A stretch of DNA of 64,000 nt from NCBI GenBank assembly GCA_949987705.1, contig OX465283.1:77137720-77201719 (forward strand), written 5' to 3'. This document shows positions 31,501-43,127 of this stretch, in pieces; the stretch's first letter is position 1; every line of letters starts with the position of its first letter. A program made the position numbers and the translations under genes. The notes below the pieces were generated by a model. That model searched no databases and was not told the DNA's origin. It saw only the letters and a program-made list of their open reading frames with translations. This DNA is from Thereva unica (taxonomy: Eukaryota > Arthropoda > Insecta > Diptera > Therevidae).

Positions 31501-33609
31501 AAAAGTAAGAAGAGACTAACGAAACAAATCGGTACTACTATTGTCATACGGAGTTGATGTCGTTATGCCATACCCACCATAGCAATGAGAAAAGCCTTCA
31601 TATCTCTAAAATTTGACTGATGCAAGAATAGTTTTCTAACAATTTCATTACATCGCGTGATTTCTCTACCCAGCTACGTTAGAGCACAAATTTTCAGCAT
31701 TATCTGTATGTTGTTAGGAATGTTTTTGGGATTATGAATCGAACGTTTTAGTTCGTTTTAAAAAAGGGGTATGTTAAAAATTTACTAAAAATTTCCTCAA
31801 TACACATTAAGTTGTGACAGCAATATTTTTCGAAATTTAAGTTAGGCTTGCATGATTGTAATATAATTCTCCATTTATAAATATTGAAAACCTCTACACG
31901 AGCATATCTACTTTTCAAAAAATATTGTTTTTTTCCTGCATTCACGAAGGATTTATTAGGATGTATTTCAAAATACCGATATGCATGATTCTACTCGAGT
32001 ATGATTGCTGCCGTAGTCCGTAGTGCTCTCTTTAAAAACGTTGCCCAGATAAAAGCTTGCTTAAGTTGAAAACTGCAAAGTAAGGTAATCCACATGTATT
32101 TGAGATTTATCTTGCATGCAAACCAAATGAAAAGGGAGATAGATTCTTTTCTATCGGACATGCACATAACGATATAGTTGAAGACTTCTCTTTAAATTCA
32201 TTTTGAATAAGTTCCCTTGTACCCAATCAGCAAATCACAATCGGCCTGCAGTTTATTTGCCCACTAGGAAGCTCGGGCTACAGATATTGCTAAGATGTGT
32301 TTTCTAGCCTTTGCATTCGTTATTAGTTCATCTTTGATTTTTTCTTGTTGTGGGCTGCGTACAGTTTCTTCTTGGCTGGAATCGTCTTAAGTCTGAAGGT
32401 TTATTATCTTATTCAGAGGCAAGAATTGGGATCAGAAAAAGTCTCTCGACCAGTCGTTCAAAGTAATTTCTAGCGATTTGTAACTTTTTGCCCATAGCGA
32501 GCGAACGAACATGGGGTTACCGTTGGGACGTAGGGAGCGCCGGGTGGGCTGGTAAACTTTTACTCTCTATGGCGACAATAAATCATTCGAAGGAAAACTG
32601 CTATCTAAGTGGAGGAGGTGTACGGACATGACACAAACTGCTAAAGGTATTCTGCTGTCTCCGCAAAGTGGAAACATTTACCCGTCAAGTCCACTAGTAG
32701 TAGAAAAGGCGCATCCACCCCTTAATAGAGAATGCCTGTACGTGAAGTCCTCTTAGGTTCATCTGTGTATCTGTTAAGGGATGTCGCCAAAGCAATGGAT
32801 ATAGAGAAAACGGTCCAGAAAAAGGGGTTACCGGATTCTGAAACTATTTCGTTCGCCATATCTTTGTGTAGACCCGTAAGTGGTCGATGATCATAGGACT
32901 CGTGTTCCTTTCTTCTCACACCCCCGAACATTCCTGGTCATGTTAGATGACGGTCTACAACGAAAAGGTTGCGACTGATTGTGGAAGCTCCTTTGGTACC
33001 ACTCTATCTTTCCTACCTGATAACGAAATAATGTCCAGGACGGGCAAGGCCATGGGACTATAAGGGTAACACTGTACACATATACCTACATAAGGGTGAT
33101 AAAAATTATTTAAATAAAATAACAGTAAATAACGCTAAAGGCGCAATAAGTTTAACCCTCATTCTTGTTAGACTGACGTCCAGTCAATGTTAAAGGAAAA
33201 AACAACAAGACACGGCAAATGGTCCATATAACGGTTTAATATCCCATTCTACCGTACTTTTTTCGGCGTATTTTTCTGTGCTTAATTTACCAGACTAACG
33301 GGATTTTCTATAGGTTGTAAATCTATCGTTAGGCTTCGTCCAGCTAAAGGAGGTACTTTTAAGAAATATTATAATTGATACAAGGAACGGGCTGAGTTTA
33401 ACCGTCTCTTTTTTATCTTATTAGCAGGAGGAATAAAGAGGACTTTCAATGGAGTTAGGCTTTTTGTACGGAACTAGGATTATTTCATTTCAAGCCGGAA
33501 GAGTAGCGGTGTTAGATCCGGGATTGCACTACTTTTAACATAGTGTCCCACTAGTAAAACAAAAGTTCAGTTCTCCTTGCAGTCTGACTGTGCACCTTTT
33601 ATTTTATAT
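31501..33609. other. no gene recognised
   Basis: Non-coding, moderately AT-rich. Open frames on the minus strand at 32722-33079 have no motifs. No terminal repeats were found. Confidence 0.4.
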
Positions 33610-33775
33610 TGTCGTTTTCGTAGACTATAGGCCTGCAGCGAATCCCTAAAAAGTGCCCTAGAAATGGAAAAAGAGATGGAAATGAGATAACTGGTTGAAA
33701 CTAATTGCAATCGGTAAAGGATGTAAAAATGCATCTACAGTTGATTTTGGCTGAAGTTTGGACATTGCCAACAGA
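33610..33775 (-). pseudogene. fragment of the hAT element seen at 42.1 kb
   Basis: The complement of this segment matches 42605-42725 closely (GGCAATGTCCAAACTTC, AAATCAACTG, TGCATTTTTACATCCT, TACCGATTGCAATTAGTTT). An extra 30-odd bases before CGCTGCAGG are the main difference. It shows that the hAT family is dispersed and that its internal coding segment existed in other copies. Confidence 0.75.
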
Positions 33776-34269
33776 TAAAAATTTTATAAAAATGCGTTAT
33801 TTTCATATGCGCTGTTAGATCGCCATATCTCAGTTAATATTGGAGATATCGATTTCAAATTTTAACACAATCTAGTTCAACTAATTCTCTAAATATAAAA
33901 CTTTAACCGAACTTTTTACGTCATTCAAAAACAAAATGGCGAATGTTTAAAAAATTTCCAACAGATTCGTGAGATATTTTTTTTTCTAATCAAAAAGTTG
34001 TCTTATAAATTTTAGGAATTCGCTTTTTTGGCTATTGTACATTGTAATCGAATACTTAAGGCAGTTCTCTGTAAATTTTCAGATCAAAATATCTTCCCGT
34101 TTAAAATTTACAGCAGTTGACGCTCGACTTCGCACGCAGCAAATGTTCAGATTTAAATCCGTGATTTTTTCAACAACGCGGTGTGAAATTACTGAATCGT
34201 TTGTAGCATCTATTTTTATATCACTTATATGCTGTGATTACATTTGGCGTTTTTTTCTCTTTTCAGTAA
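33776..34269. other. no gene recognised
   Basis: AT-rich. A plus-strand frame opening at 34035 is continuous with the LINE endonuclease fragment but its first 80 residues have no motif. Confidence 0.35.
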
Positions 34270-35225
34270 TTCACAGTTGGTCCAATTTATCGAACCTGAT
34301 AAGATACACCGATGCTACCACGGTCCTGGTTGTGGGAGGCGATGCAAATGAACGCCATACACAATTGGGCAGCAAGGACTCCGATGACCGAGGTAAAGCT
34401 ATTTTTAACTACCTATTAGGCACTCAGATTGCAATCTGTAATAAGAGAAATGACCTCACCTTTCTTACCAAAAACTGTTACTCTGAACAAATACTGAATT
34501 GGAAGGTCTTGAAGGAGCACTCTTTCTCAGACCACTTGTTTATATAGTTCCATCTGCAAGACTTTAGCCCAACCAGTAAAATAAAATAACCTCAAAAAGA
34601 CAAATTGGAGTTACTATACTAATCGCAAAGAACCTTGCCCCTAAGACACCCTGTATTCCCACAAATTGGGAACAACTCTACAGCATTGTGGACATTTTGA
34701 CAGAGCAAGTGCCTACAACATTAATAAAGGTTGTCAGAGCAGCCCGCATAAAGAGGCTTCCAAACCGCATGGTGGTCTCGCGAGCTTGAAATACTCCGAT
34801 TTAATTCAGCTAGACGCAGCAACAGCGCAACCTTCTGGGGCTGCTTTAACTCGAAGCGCACCTCTCAGTCACAGTGGGAGTGCTGACTGAGCACTGTTTG
34901 ATAGGGACGCATGCGGCCCCTACCTACGATTTCTGTGGGAGCTGTAAGAATCTAGACGAGGAGAAAAGTGTAAAACACCTTCTCTGCCGCTGCCTAGTCC
35001 TAAGCAGAAGGATACTTACCACTTTTGGTAACCCTAAGCACGCTTGCGGAAATCCCGAAGTCCCCGTAACTAAAAAGATTTTTTATGTCCTCGAGGTGGC
35101 TTAGCGAAGAAACGACATTTTAACATCGAGTTAAAGGGGGATCATTATGGCACCACAACGGGCCTATCCCTTTGGCCTAAGCGTTTGGGCTGTGAACCAG
35201 CAGCTCAGCCGTATCTAGCCTAACC
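34270..35225 (+). pseudogene. R1-like LINE, endonuclease joined to C-terminus
   Basis: A decayed, internally deleted LINE. The first part carries the endonuclease block VLVVGGDANERHTQLGS (G-x-D-x-N...H..WG in intact copies), AICNKRNDLTFLTKN and VLKEHSFSDHLFI, the last resembling the conserved SDH. After a jump missing the reverse transcriptase, 34874 onward reads LTEHCLIGTHAA, then DFCGSCKN and KHLLCRC. This is the C-x2-C...H-L-x-C-x-C zinc cluster that ends R1-, I- and LOA-type ORF2 proteins. Stops interrupt both parts. The element ends near 35215 and is followed by CCTAACCTAAC. Confidence 0.7.
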
Positions 35226-35762
35226 TAACTTGACAGAGGAAATCTGGAGTCGGAAAGAAATACCTGATGAGTGGAACGAGGGCAGAGGGAGACCCTCTTT
35301 GTTGCAACAACTATGGAGGAATAACGCTATTCAACACAACATACAAAGTACTTTCACGTGTACTCACCTGTACGTTGAAAGAATACTAGACGGATACACG
35401 GGTTTTGTCCTGGAAGATCCACAACATAACATCTATTTGCACTCAAAGAAACCCTAGAAAAATCTGTTGAATTTAACATCCACAAGTTATTCGTGGAGTA
35501 CAAATATAGTTACGATAGTGTGAACCGTAATGAGTTATTTGAGGCTAAAGATCTGCTCGGAATACGTAAACGCTTAGTAGAACTGACGAAAATCTTGATG
35601 AAAGATGCCAAGTGTAGAGTCACAATAATTGATGGTGAATTATCCCCACCCCTTAGAGCAAAGAGGATTAAGGCAGGGTGTATCTATGACGTCCAGAAAT
35701 ATTTCAAAAAAGTAAAAAATTTCACTTTACACAACACCGATAAGGCCTGTCCTACTATATGA
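35226..35762 (+). pseudogene. LINE reverse transcriptase fragment
   Basis: Two frames hold reverse transcriptase blocks: EEIWSRKEIPDEWNEG (the IW....P..W..G motif before finger domain 2) and LFVEYKYSYDSVNRNELFEA, followed by LVELTKILMKDAKCRVTI and GELSPP (palm motif A region; intact copies have F-x-D-F/Y-x-x-A-Y-D). The catalytic YxDD block is absent because the similarity stops near 35740. One frameshift separates the parts and the first contains unrelated residues in its middle. Confidence 0.65.
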
Positions 35763-37842
35763 ACTGGTCTGGAAGATCATCGGAGGGTAAGAGCCCTCAT
35801 CTTCGTGGGATAGAAAAAAAGAGGACAACCTGAGCTTTTTCTTTAGGTCGACTACCATAAAGTCTCTGCCAATAAATTGAGAGAGAATATAGGTGTTAAT
35901 ATCATTTTTGACCTAAACACCGTTGTTATAAAAGAGTCTTTAACTTAGAGTCCACGGGCACCGGGACACTGGTCTATTTGATTGCAGTATCTTTCGCTAG
36001 GTGTACGTTTCTGTGTATGCCCTTTCTTGGGAAATGAACTTGGCGATCGTGTTTTTGTTCATTGCAATATTAATAACTTTACTTGACTGATTAATAACTT
36101 GACTTGAATTCTATAACATTATATGCGTATAATGCTGACTCCTAAGTGATGCTGCTTTCTGTAACTGTAGAATATCCTGTACTTACCAAGATAAATGGTT
36201 ACATCTCCTAAAGCGTGCGATAGCGATAGCGATCCGTTCACTAATCGGAGTGGTCTATGACGTTGTTTTTTAGAGGCTTTAGCAAACATAACAGTACTGC
36301 AAGTTAAGGAATTATTAGGTGCGAGGGGTGCTTCCTCTTTCTAGAACTCCTTTACTCGACCCTTTTCGTTCTCGTAGTCCAGCAAAGAGTGTTCTATATA
36401 GTCTAAACCGAGGAAAGCGAAATAAAACCTCTAATATCTTCTAGAAAGAAATAGCAGATCCTGGGGCCAACTGATTGACCATCGACAAATCCCACGAGAA
36501 GTTTCTCTGTGAATGTTATATTCAACAAACGTTAGTATTGGGGTCTTAGTAATAATATACAATTAAATGCATAAGGTATTGTGCAAATTCAAGCTTCTCC
36601 GCAATTCACCCTAAAATTTGCAGTCTTAAATCATTTATTCCAATGCAAAAAAGACTGCCACGTGTTCCTTCAGCAAATAATTCGGCGGGATTTCTCCTTA
36701 TTTAGCATAAATTAGGGTTGATAAAGCGCGGCTCTATCCGTCTCCAACAATTGCCAATCCGATGTTTCGTTCCTGACTTAATGTCACGCCAAGAAAGGGG
36801 TTGAGCGAATTTCGTGAGGTTGATCGCGTTTAGGGGCTTTTCCCAACAACGGGTTGAACCTTATTAAATTAGCTGTCATAATAATATCTGAAGAACTTCT
36901 GAACACTGGAGGTAATCTTTAAAATAACAAAAAAAGTGTAACTTTTGCCCCTCGCATTTTGCGTTGCGTTTTTGCTGCAGTTCCTCCCTTGACCCTTATG
37001 ATGTTATGAAAGACAAGACATGGGTCTAGGAAAAATGTCAGCGGGATTGTTTTCTTATTCAGAAATGAAAGACGCTTTTTTTCGTGGTAGTTGAATATAT
37101 TTTGGAAATTTGATGGGAACAATTTAACAGTTACGTAGCCGCCAAAAATGAACGAAAAAAGGTTAATTCCCTTTAAGTTCTAGTTTAGTTTATTTGTGTG
37201 TATGTAAAGAAATCTCCTTCAGTAATGCGCTGATATAGGCAAAATACAAGTTAAAAACTTTAATTATCCACTAATTAATTTATTCAAATAATCATCCTAT
37301 ACTAAGCACTATGACAAAGGATGGCAGTATGCTGAAAGTTTTGATATTCTCCAGAGCGTTTCCTTATGGTCCATTGGTACGGTACCTGTTCTAAAAAAAG
37401 AATAGGCTAATATGATCGCGATAATCCCTTAGAGTACAGGTTGTGTGAGGCTGACAACATTCGTAGAACCTTTTTTTATCGTCGGCACCCACAACGGACA
37501 ACTTTTCATGGGGAAAAGAGCTGCTATTAGTACTGAAGACTCCATCTGGGTCAGTGTTAGAGATCGAAAGGACTGATTCCACAGCCAGTGTAAGCTGCGA
37601 TTAACCAGGATAGGACAGACACGATGACAGATGAGTTCTACTAAAAACTTTAAGGAAGAAGGGGTATAGTCGATCACTAAGGCATCTTAGAGTCATGGGA
37701 ATATCACTTTAAAAAATTTTACAATAGTCAGATTAAAAAGTTTACACTTAAAAGCAGCAGCGTTTTCGTTTTATGTGGCATTTCAAGCTCAGAATTCACC
37801 CCGTGTACCACTAGTCCGTCATGTCATTCAAGTCATCATCAA
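35763..37842. other. no gene recognised
   Basis: Two kilobases without a supported gene or repeat end. Minus-strand open frames at 37391-37677 overlap each other and show no motifs. Confidence 0.4.
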
Positions 37843-38073
37843 GTGCCATCTAAGAAAACGGCAGCTTCATATAACTCGGCACCTGTAATGACTACAGGTG
37901 CTGCCCGAACGTCTTCGGAAAGCTGTCAAGGAGAAAAATCACTTGAAGAGTTACTTATAGCCCTTGAATCATGGTTTTCGAAGAAGCTCGATGATCTTTC
38001 AGCAACTTTTCGCCATGCAGAATCACAAATCAGCGAATTCTGCAATTCTATCAAGACTTCCAGCGATCACCTC

Positions 38074-40502
38074 TAGGGTTTCTCGTACCGATTAACTCGG
38101 AATCGGATTCGGCGAATCTCTCCCCGGGGATTCGGAATCGGGATTCGATTCCGAATTTCGCCGAATCCCGATTCCCCGATTTTTAGATATGAAATTCACT
38201 ATTAAAATAAATATTCTTGATTATAACAAAAAAATACAATTAATTGTTCCATCTGTTAGAAACTTTGGTAATTAAAAGTGACAACTTCACTCAAATTTTA
38301 AAAATTTGAAAAAATTTTAAACTTAGTAGGCTTTGCTCTTTGGATTTTATGTCATGGTGGAGAAAATTGTATTGACATTTGGGTTCTCGATTGTTTTAGT
38401 TTCAGTTTAATTTTTCAAATTCAAAATTTGGTTTAAAAAATTACGTAAGTTCAAATAATAATACCTTTCTAGTTAAAGTATTCTAAAATTAATATAATCT
38501 TAGCTATGGCAACTAAAAGATCTAAAGTTTGGAATTATTTTACCGTGGAGCCTACAACTAGCAATTCAAAACAAGCAAAAGTAAAATGTTCTAAATGCAG
38601 CACTATTTTGTTATATACGGATCATTCTACAACATCAATGGCTAAACATTTAAAAGTTAAACATGGAATTAGTGTAAAAAATGAAGAAACTGCAGATAAA
38701 CCTGAATTAAAAAAACAAAAAACATCAATATTAGATTACACTACTACAGCAAAGAGAACGTTAGAAGATATCGTGTCGGAGCTAGCGGCTGCTGATGGGA
38801 TATCAATTAGAGCCATCACTAGATCCAAATTTATTCGAGAATCAGTTCTTAAATGTGGTTATACTTTACCTAAGAACGAATCCGGTGTCATGATGCTTGT
38901 CCAAAGTAATTTTGAGAAGAACAAAAAAGAAATTATGATCCTGCTTCAAGATAAATTAAAGCAAAATAAGCGATTCAGTATCACTTTGGACGAATGGACC
39001 AGCATTCGTATGAAAAGGTACGTAAACATCAATTTACACGATGATGACAAGGAAAGACAATTTAATCTTGGTCTAGTTAGAGTGTTTGGATCATGTTCAG
39101 CATCTAACTTGGTTTCTTTGGTAACAGATCATCTAAAAAGTTTTGAAATAAATTTTAAAACTGATATAGTTTCGTCCACCAGCGACGGTTGTAAAATGAT
39201 GGTCAAATATGGGCGGGAGTGTCCTGTAATATGTCAGCTTTGTTTGAATCATGGTGTGCAACTTGGTGTTTGCGATACGCTTTACAAAAAGCAAATTTTA
39301 CATGATAATGCTGCTGAATACAATGAATTTGATGTTGAAACTTTAGATGAAGATAACTTTGGCGATGAAAATAACTTCGTTGATGTGGTAAATACAATTG
39401 ATATTGATGCTGTTGAATTCGAAAAATCCTTAAATCTTTATGAGAGTATTGCAAAAGTTCGGGAAATAGTGAAGTTTTTTAAATATTCTGCAGTAAAAAA
39501 TGACTTTTTGCAAACAAAAATTAAGGCTGGATTAGGGAATGAAGGGAATTTAATTCAAGTGATTTATTAAAAAATTTGGATTTTGAATTGAAAGGATCTG
39601 TACAATGCACTTAAGCCAATAAAACTAACAGTAGAAGCTCTAAGTCGTAAGGATGCTACTTTACTTTCTGCTGAGTTAGCTATTAATTTTATGAAAAAAA
39701 ACTATCTGAAGCTAATACAAGAGTAAGTTCTGAACTATTACTAAATTTGACTAAAAGAATTGAAAAACGATTAAATATAAATTTAATGAAACTATTAAAA
39801 TGTTTGAAAGACCCAACTAGCACTCCATCTAAAGATGTGTTGAATTTAGCTGGTGAAACGATGATGAGGCTTTTTGGTTTAGAACTAGAAGTTGAAGATT
39901 CAAACGACATCGTATCAATAGAAATGGAAGAATCTGAAACTATATTCATTGAAAAAGAGTTGAATGAGATTTTAAAAAAGGCATTGGAGGAACCAAAAGA
40001 AAAAAGTGATTTTAATAAATTGAAACAAGAGTTTACCTTATTTAAAAACACAGGAAAAAGAACAAATAATTTGCAAAAACTTTACGAAGCTCTTTAAGTA
40101 TTAAACCGACTTCAACGTCTTCAGAAAGAGCTTTTTCTTTGTCTGGAAGCTTTTGTACAAAAATACGATCTCGTTTATCGGACAAATCACTCAATTCCTT
40201 GCTATTCTTAAAGGAATTTTATTTAAATAACAAAAGAAATTAAAACTTTAACTATATTACCGTTTTTAATACTAATTAATTTTATAATTTGTATTATTTA
40301 AATGTAATTTTTTTTATATTTTTATTGGCAAAAGTAGAACTTTATATTGTTAATTTATTTCTGAATTCTGTTATTTAATACCATATATATTTTTTCGTAA
40401 ATTAAAATTGTGAGTTTTTACTTGGAATCGGAATCGGCGATTCTCAGTTTTAAGGATTCGGATTCGGCGAATCCGAAAAAGGGCGGGTTTTGAGAAACCC
40501 TA
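38074..40502 (+). mobile_element. hAT transposon A
   Basis: A 2429-bp element with terminal TAGGGTTTCTC and GAGAAACCCTA, flanked by the 8-bp duplication ATCACCTC (38066-38073 and 40503-40510). Within about 100 bases of each end are reiterated GGAATCGG and GATTCGGCGAATC palindromic motifs, likely transposase-binding sites. It encodes a BED-finger hAT transposase with several frameshifts. It inserted into a LINE ORF1. Confidence 0.93.
38506..40243 (+). pseudogene. hAT transposase with BED zinc finger, frameshifted
   Basis: Starts at ATG 38506 and is open to 39570. Residues 5-55 form a BED-type zinc finger: VWNYF, C28-x2-C31, H48-x4-H53. The catalytic half shows ITLDEWTS, STSDGCKMMV and CLNHGVQLGV, matching hAT blocks with the first two acidic residues and the C-x2-H motif. 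After 39570, at least two frameshifts separate NALKPIKLTVEALS and LTKRIEKRLN. The frame open at 40097-40243 ends with the hAT dimerisation domain (PTSTSSERAFSLSG, SRLSDKSLNSLLFL). All domains are represented, so the parent was full length and roughly 580 residues. The breaks are small indels, some in A-runs. Confidence 0.9.
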
Positions 40503-42111
40503 ATCACCTCGACTTGATCGAACTTCGCCTAACAGAGGGGTAAAAGTCCATTGCCGAAGAAAATAAAAATCAGCTGGCAGAGATCAATAACGCTATCATG
40601 ACTCTGCAGGCAAGGGTCTCTGACCTGGAGCAGAAGACCAAAACAACGGACGATTCAGAAGGCCCCTTCAAATACAATCAGCTCCCAGGTAGCTGATAAT
40701 GCACGTCATCTGGATGATGCGGCGGACCCAAAGACGGCTAAACCCGATGATTCACCACCGAATATCGTCGCTAATCTGCCATCCATGGTCAATCACCAAC
40801 TTTCTGCCTGCACTGATGCTTTTCGATTGCGATCTGGTATGCGCCAAAAGAGTGGACCCATAATTGTTAAATTTTCTGGCCAATGTGAAGTGAAGGCATT
40901 CGTGCTTTGTGGGCTGGGTGGTTTCACTGTCGACACCCCAGTATACGTAAATGAAAGCCTTACGCCTACCAACAGCTATTTATTGCGGGAGGCCTTAAAT
41001 CTGCAAAAGCTGAACTCCCTTGGTTTGGATCCTGTTAATTTTATTCCCATATATTTTAAATATATGTAGGTCTCCTTCCTTGCCCGTCGTGTTCTTTACC
41101 AACGATATTATTTCCATTGTATTTCAAAGCGAAGCTTCTCTCACCAGTTATCTGGATCATGACATTTTGTTCATATGTCAAAGCTTGTGCATCTTTCGCA
41201 ATCCCTCAGAAATAATAAAGTAATGATTCCGCGTTAATTGATCAGCGTTCTTTCTTTGATTTCGTAGCACAGCGATTACAAAGTGCGAAGAAACCAGCGC
41301 GACCACCAGCCAAGAAGAATTGGGCGTTTGAGTTTCAAATGGCACTATCCAACAAATTCGTGAAGCTCGCAATACCGCACGATATCGATGTAGGAGAAAG
41401 GCAAGTCAGAATTTCATGTGAAGTGCGCAGTGGAGTTGCGTCCACCTATCCGTAAGCGGACACAGCCATGGATCTCGGACAGCTGTCTGGATCTCGTCGA
41501 TCAGCGGAGGCGAACGAAACCCGTCGACTTTGAGGAATATAGACGATTGAACAAAGAAGTTCGACAGAAAATGAAATCGGAACGAGAAGCGTACTGTAAT
41601 AATGTTGCAAACAAACGACAACATCAAAAAATCGATTGGAACTTTCGCGACTTCTCTCCATGTGCGCCTGCAGCGGTGGAGAGAATTCTTCCACCAGCTG
41701 TACGCTCAAAAATGGAAAAGCGCCGGAAGTAGACCAAGTAACCGCCGAGATGATCAAAGCCGGCGGGGATGTCTTATTACACAACATCTCCATGTCCTTA
41801 TAACACACCTATAGCAAACGGATCATATCCTCTGTTTGGCGTGGAAGAAAATGATCGTTGTGGCAATGCTCAAGAAAGGCGACAGTCGGGAATGCAAGAA
41901 TTATCGCGGTATTAGCTTCCTGTCGATCGTTGGCAAAGTACTTACGAAAATCATACAATCGAGGCTACTGTAACATCGAGAGCAAACGAGCTGGTAAGAA
42001 CAAGCGGGATTTAAACCACATCGAAGATGCATTGATCAAATATTCGATCTTCGTCAGCTAATGGAAGAAAGAATTCTTTGCGAACTGTGGTCGTTTTCAT
42101 CGATTTCAAAT

Positions 42112-43127
42112 TAGTGATGAAACGATTTCGATTACGATTAATCGTAATCGACGATTATCAGTATTTAGCGATTAATCGTAATCGTCGATTATCATTGCGA
42201 TTATTTGTCGATTATCTATCAAAAGTATTTTCAAATAAATTTTATTTAAATTCTCGTTAACAACCTTTATAAATGCGTCTTATAGATTACAAGTTTACAT
42301 GATGTATCCGAACGCAAATTTTTGGAACTCTCCTTGGACAGATTAGAGAGTCCGTCCTGTTCGCATAGTTGGCAAACTATGTACGCCTGAATGCATTTTT
42401 TCACATTTTTTTACATTTTCTGCTCATAGCGTATTAGTACTGGGACTGAAAATGCAAATTTAAACAGTGAAGCTTCTGTTGCTCAGCCCTCCACCAGTAA
42501 AACAGTATCTGGGAGATCTGCAAGGAGATAGTTAATAACACAGAAATGGATGAGCCTCTTTTTTAAAATTTTAAAGACAACGCATTTTTATGATTTTTTT
42601 ATATGTTGGCGATGTCCAAACTTCGGCCAAAATCAACTGCGGATGCATTTTTACATCCTCTACCGATTGCAATTAGTTTGAACCGGTTATCTCATTTCCA
42701 TCACTCGCTGCAGGCCTATTTATGCTTTTTAATAGGTAATCCAGCCATAGAAGAAGTAGATTCCTGTATCAAATCATCCAATCTACTGCAAGATGCCGGT
42801 TTTTTTTTTAGTTTTGGGAAACGGCCACAACGGCCATATTTGTGTCCACCTTCCTGTGTCGCATCGAAGAGGTTGTTTTCAATTGCCGGCTTGATTCAGA
42901 CCGACAAAAAAACAGACTGATAACTTAGAAGTATTGTGTTTGCAGTATTTATATTTTGAATACTAAATTTTTTAATATTGTAACACATTTCCTTAACTTT
43001 AAAATATGTTTTAATTAAAATATACAAAATGTTGCAATAATCGTAATCGTAATCGTAATCGTCGATTATTGTGGCTGATAATCGTAATCGTTATCGTAAT
43101 CGCTAAGTGATAATCGTTTCATCACTA
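42112..43127 (+). mobile_element. hAT transposon B, non-autonomous
   Basis: A 1016-bp element with ends TAGTGATGAAACGATT and AATCGTTTCATCACTA, flanked by TTTCAAAT (42104-42111 and 43128-43135). Both subterminal regions are dense in CGATTA, TAATCGTAATCG and TCGTCGATTAT units. Only the C-terminal remnant of a transposase is left. It sits in the RTE-type LINE between reverse transcriptase blocks. Confidence 0.92.
42590..42920 (+). pseudogene. hAT transposase remnant in element B
   Basis: The open frame ending at 42920 holds KSTADAFLHPLP, then PRYLCPPSC-like sequence and VASKRLFSIAGLIQTDKK. The latter resembles the conserved S(S/A)xRxFSxxGxI-x-x-x-R of the hAT dimerisation domain, here ending before the (R)xxLxxxxxxxLxxL helix. 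The N-terminal half, BED finger and catalytic residues are absent. A related fragment on the minus strand at 33610-33775 shares about 120 bases. Confidence 0.65.

Larger units (their letters stand above)
37843..41069 (+). pseudogene. LINE ORF1-like protein split by a hAT element
   Basis: With 38074-40510 removed, the plus strand reads through a coiled-coil-like, acidic and polar segment (LEELLIALESWFSKKLDDL, then DLIELRLTEG, then LAEINNAIMTLQARVSDLEQ). A C-terminal part at 40785-41069 follows, with GPIIVKF and PVYVNESLTPTNSYLLREA. That arrangement (coiled coil, then a PxxIxVKF...V(F/Y)(V/I)(N/S)ExLT...LLxxA segment) is what ORF1 proteins of some insect LINEs look like. It would bind the element's RNA. 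A stop near 40542, a frame change and the insertion make it dead. The protein length and true start are uncertain; the first open codon at 37843 is not an ATG. Confidence 0.6.

Noticed and set aside
38074..38085. Relation between hAT A start TAGGGTTTCTC and TAGGGTTTCTTTT at 51988
   Set aside because: The second is the flank of the Harbinger element; similarity stops after about 10 bases and there is no subterminal motif.
40785..41069. Independent host gene of 94 codons
   Set aside because: It fits as the C-terminal part of the LINE ORF1 split by the hAT insertion.
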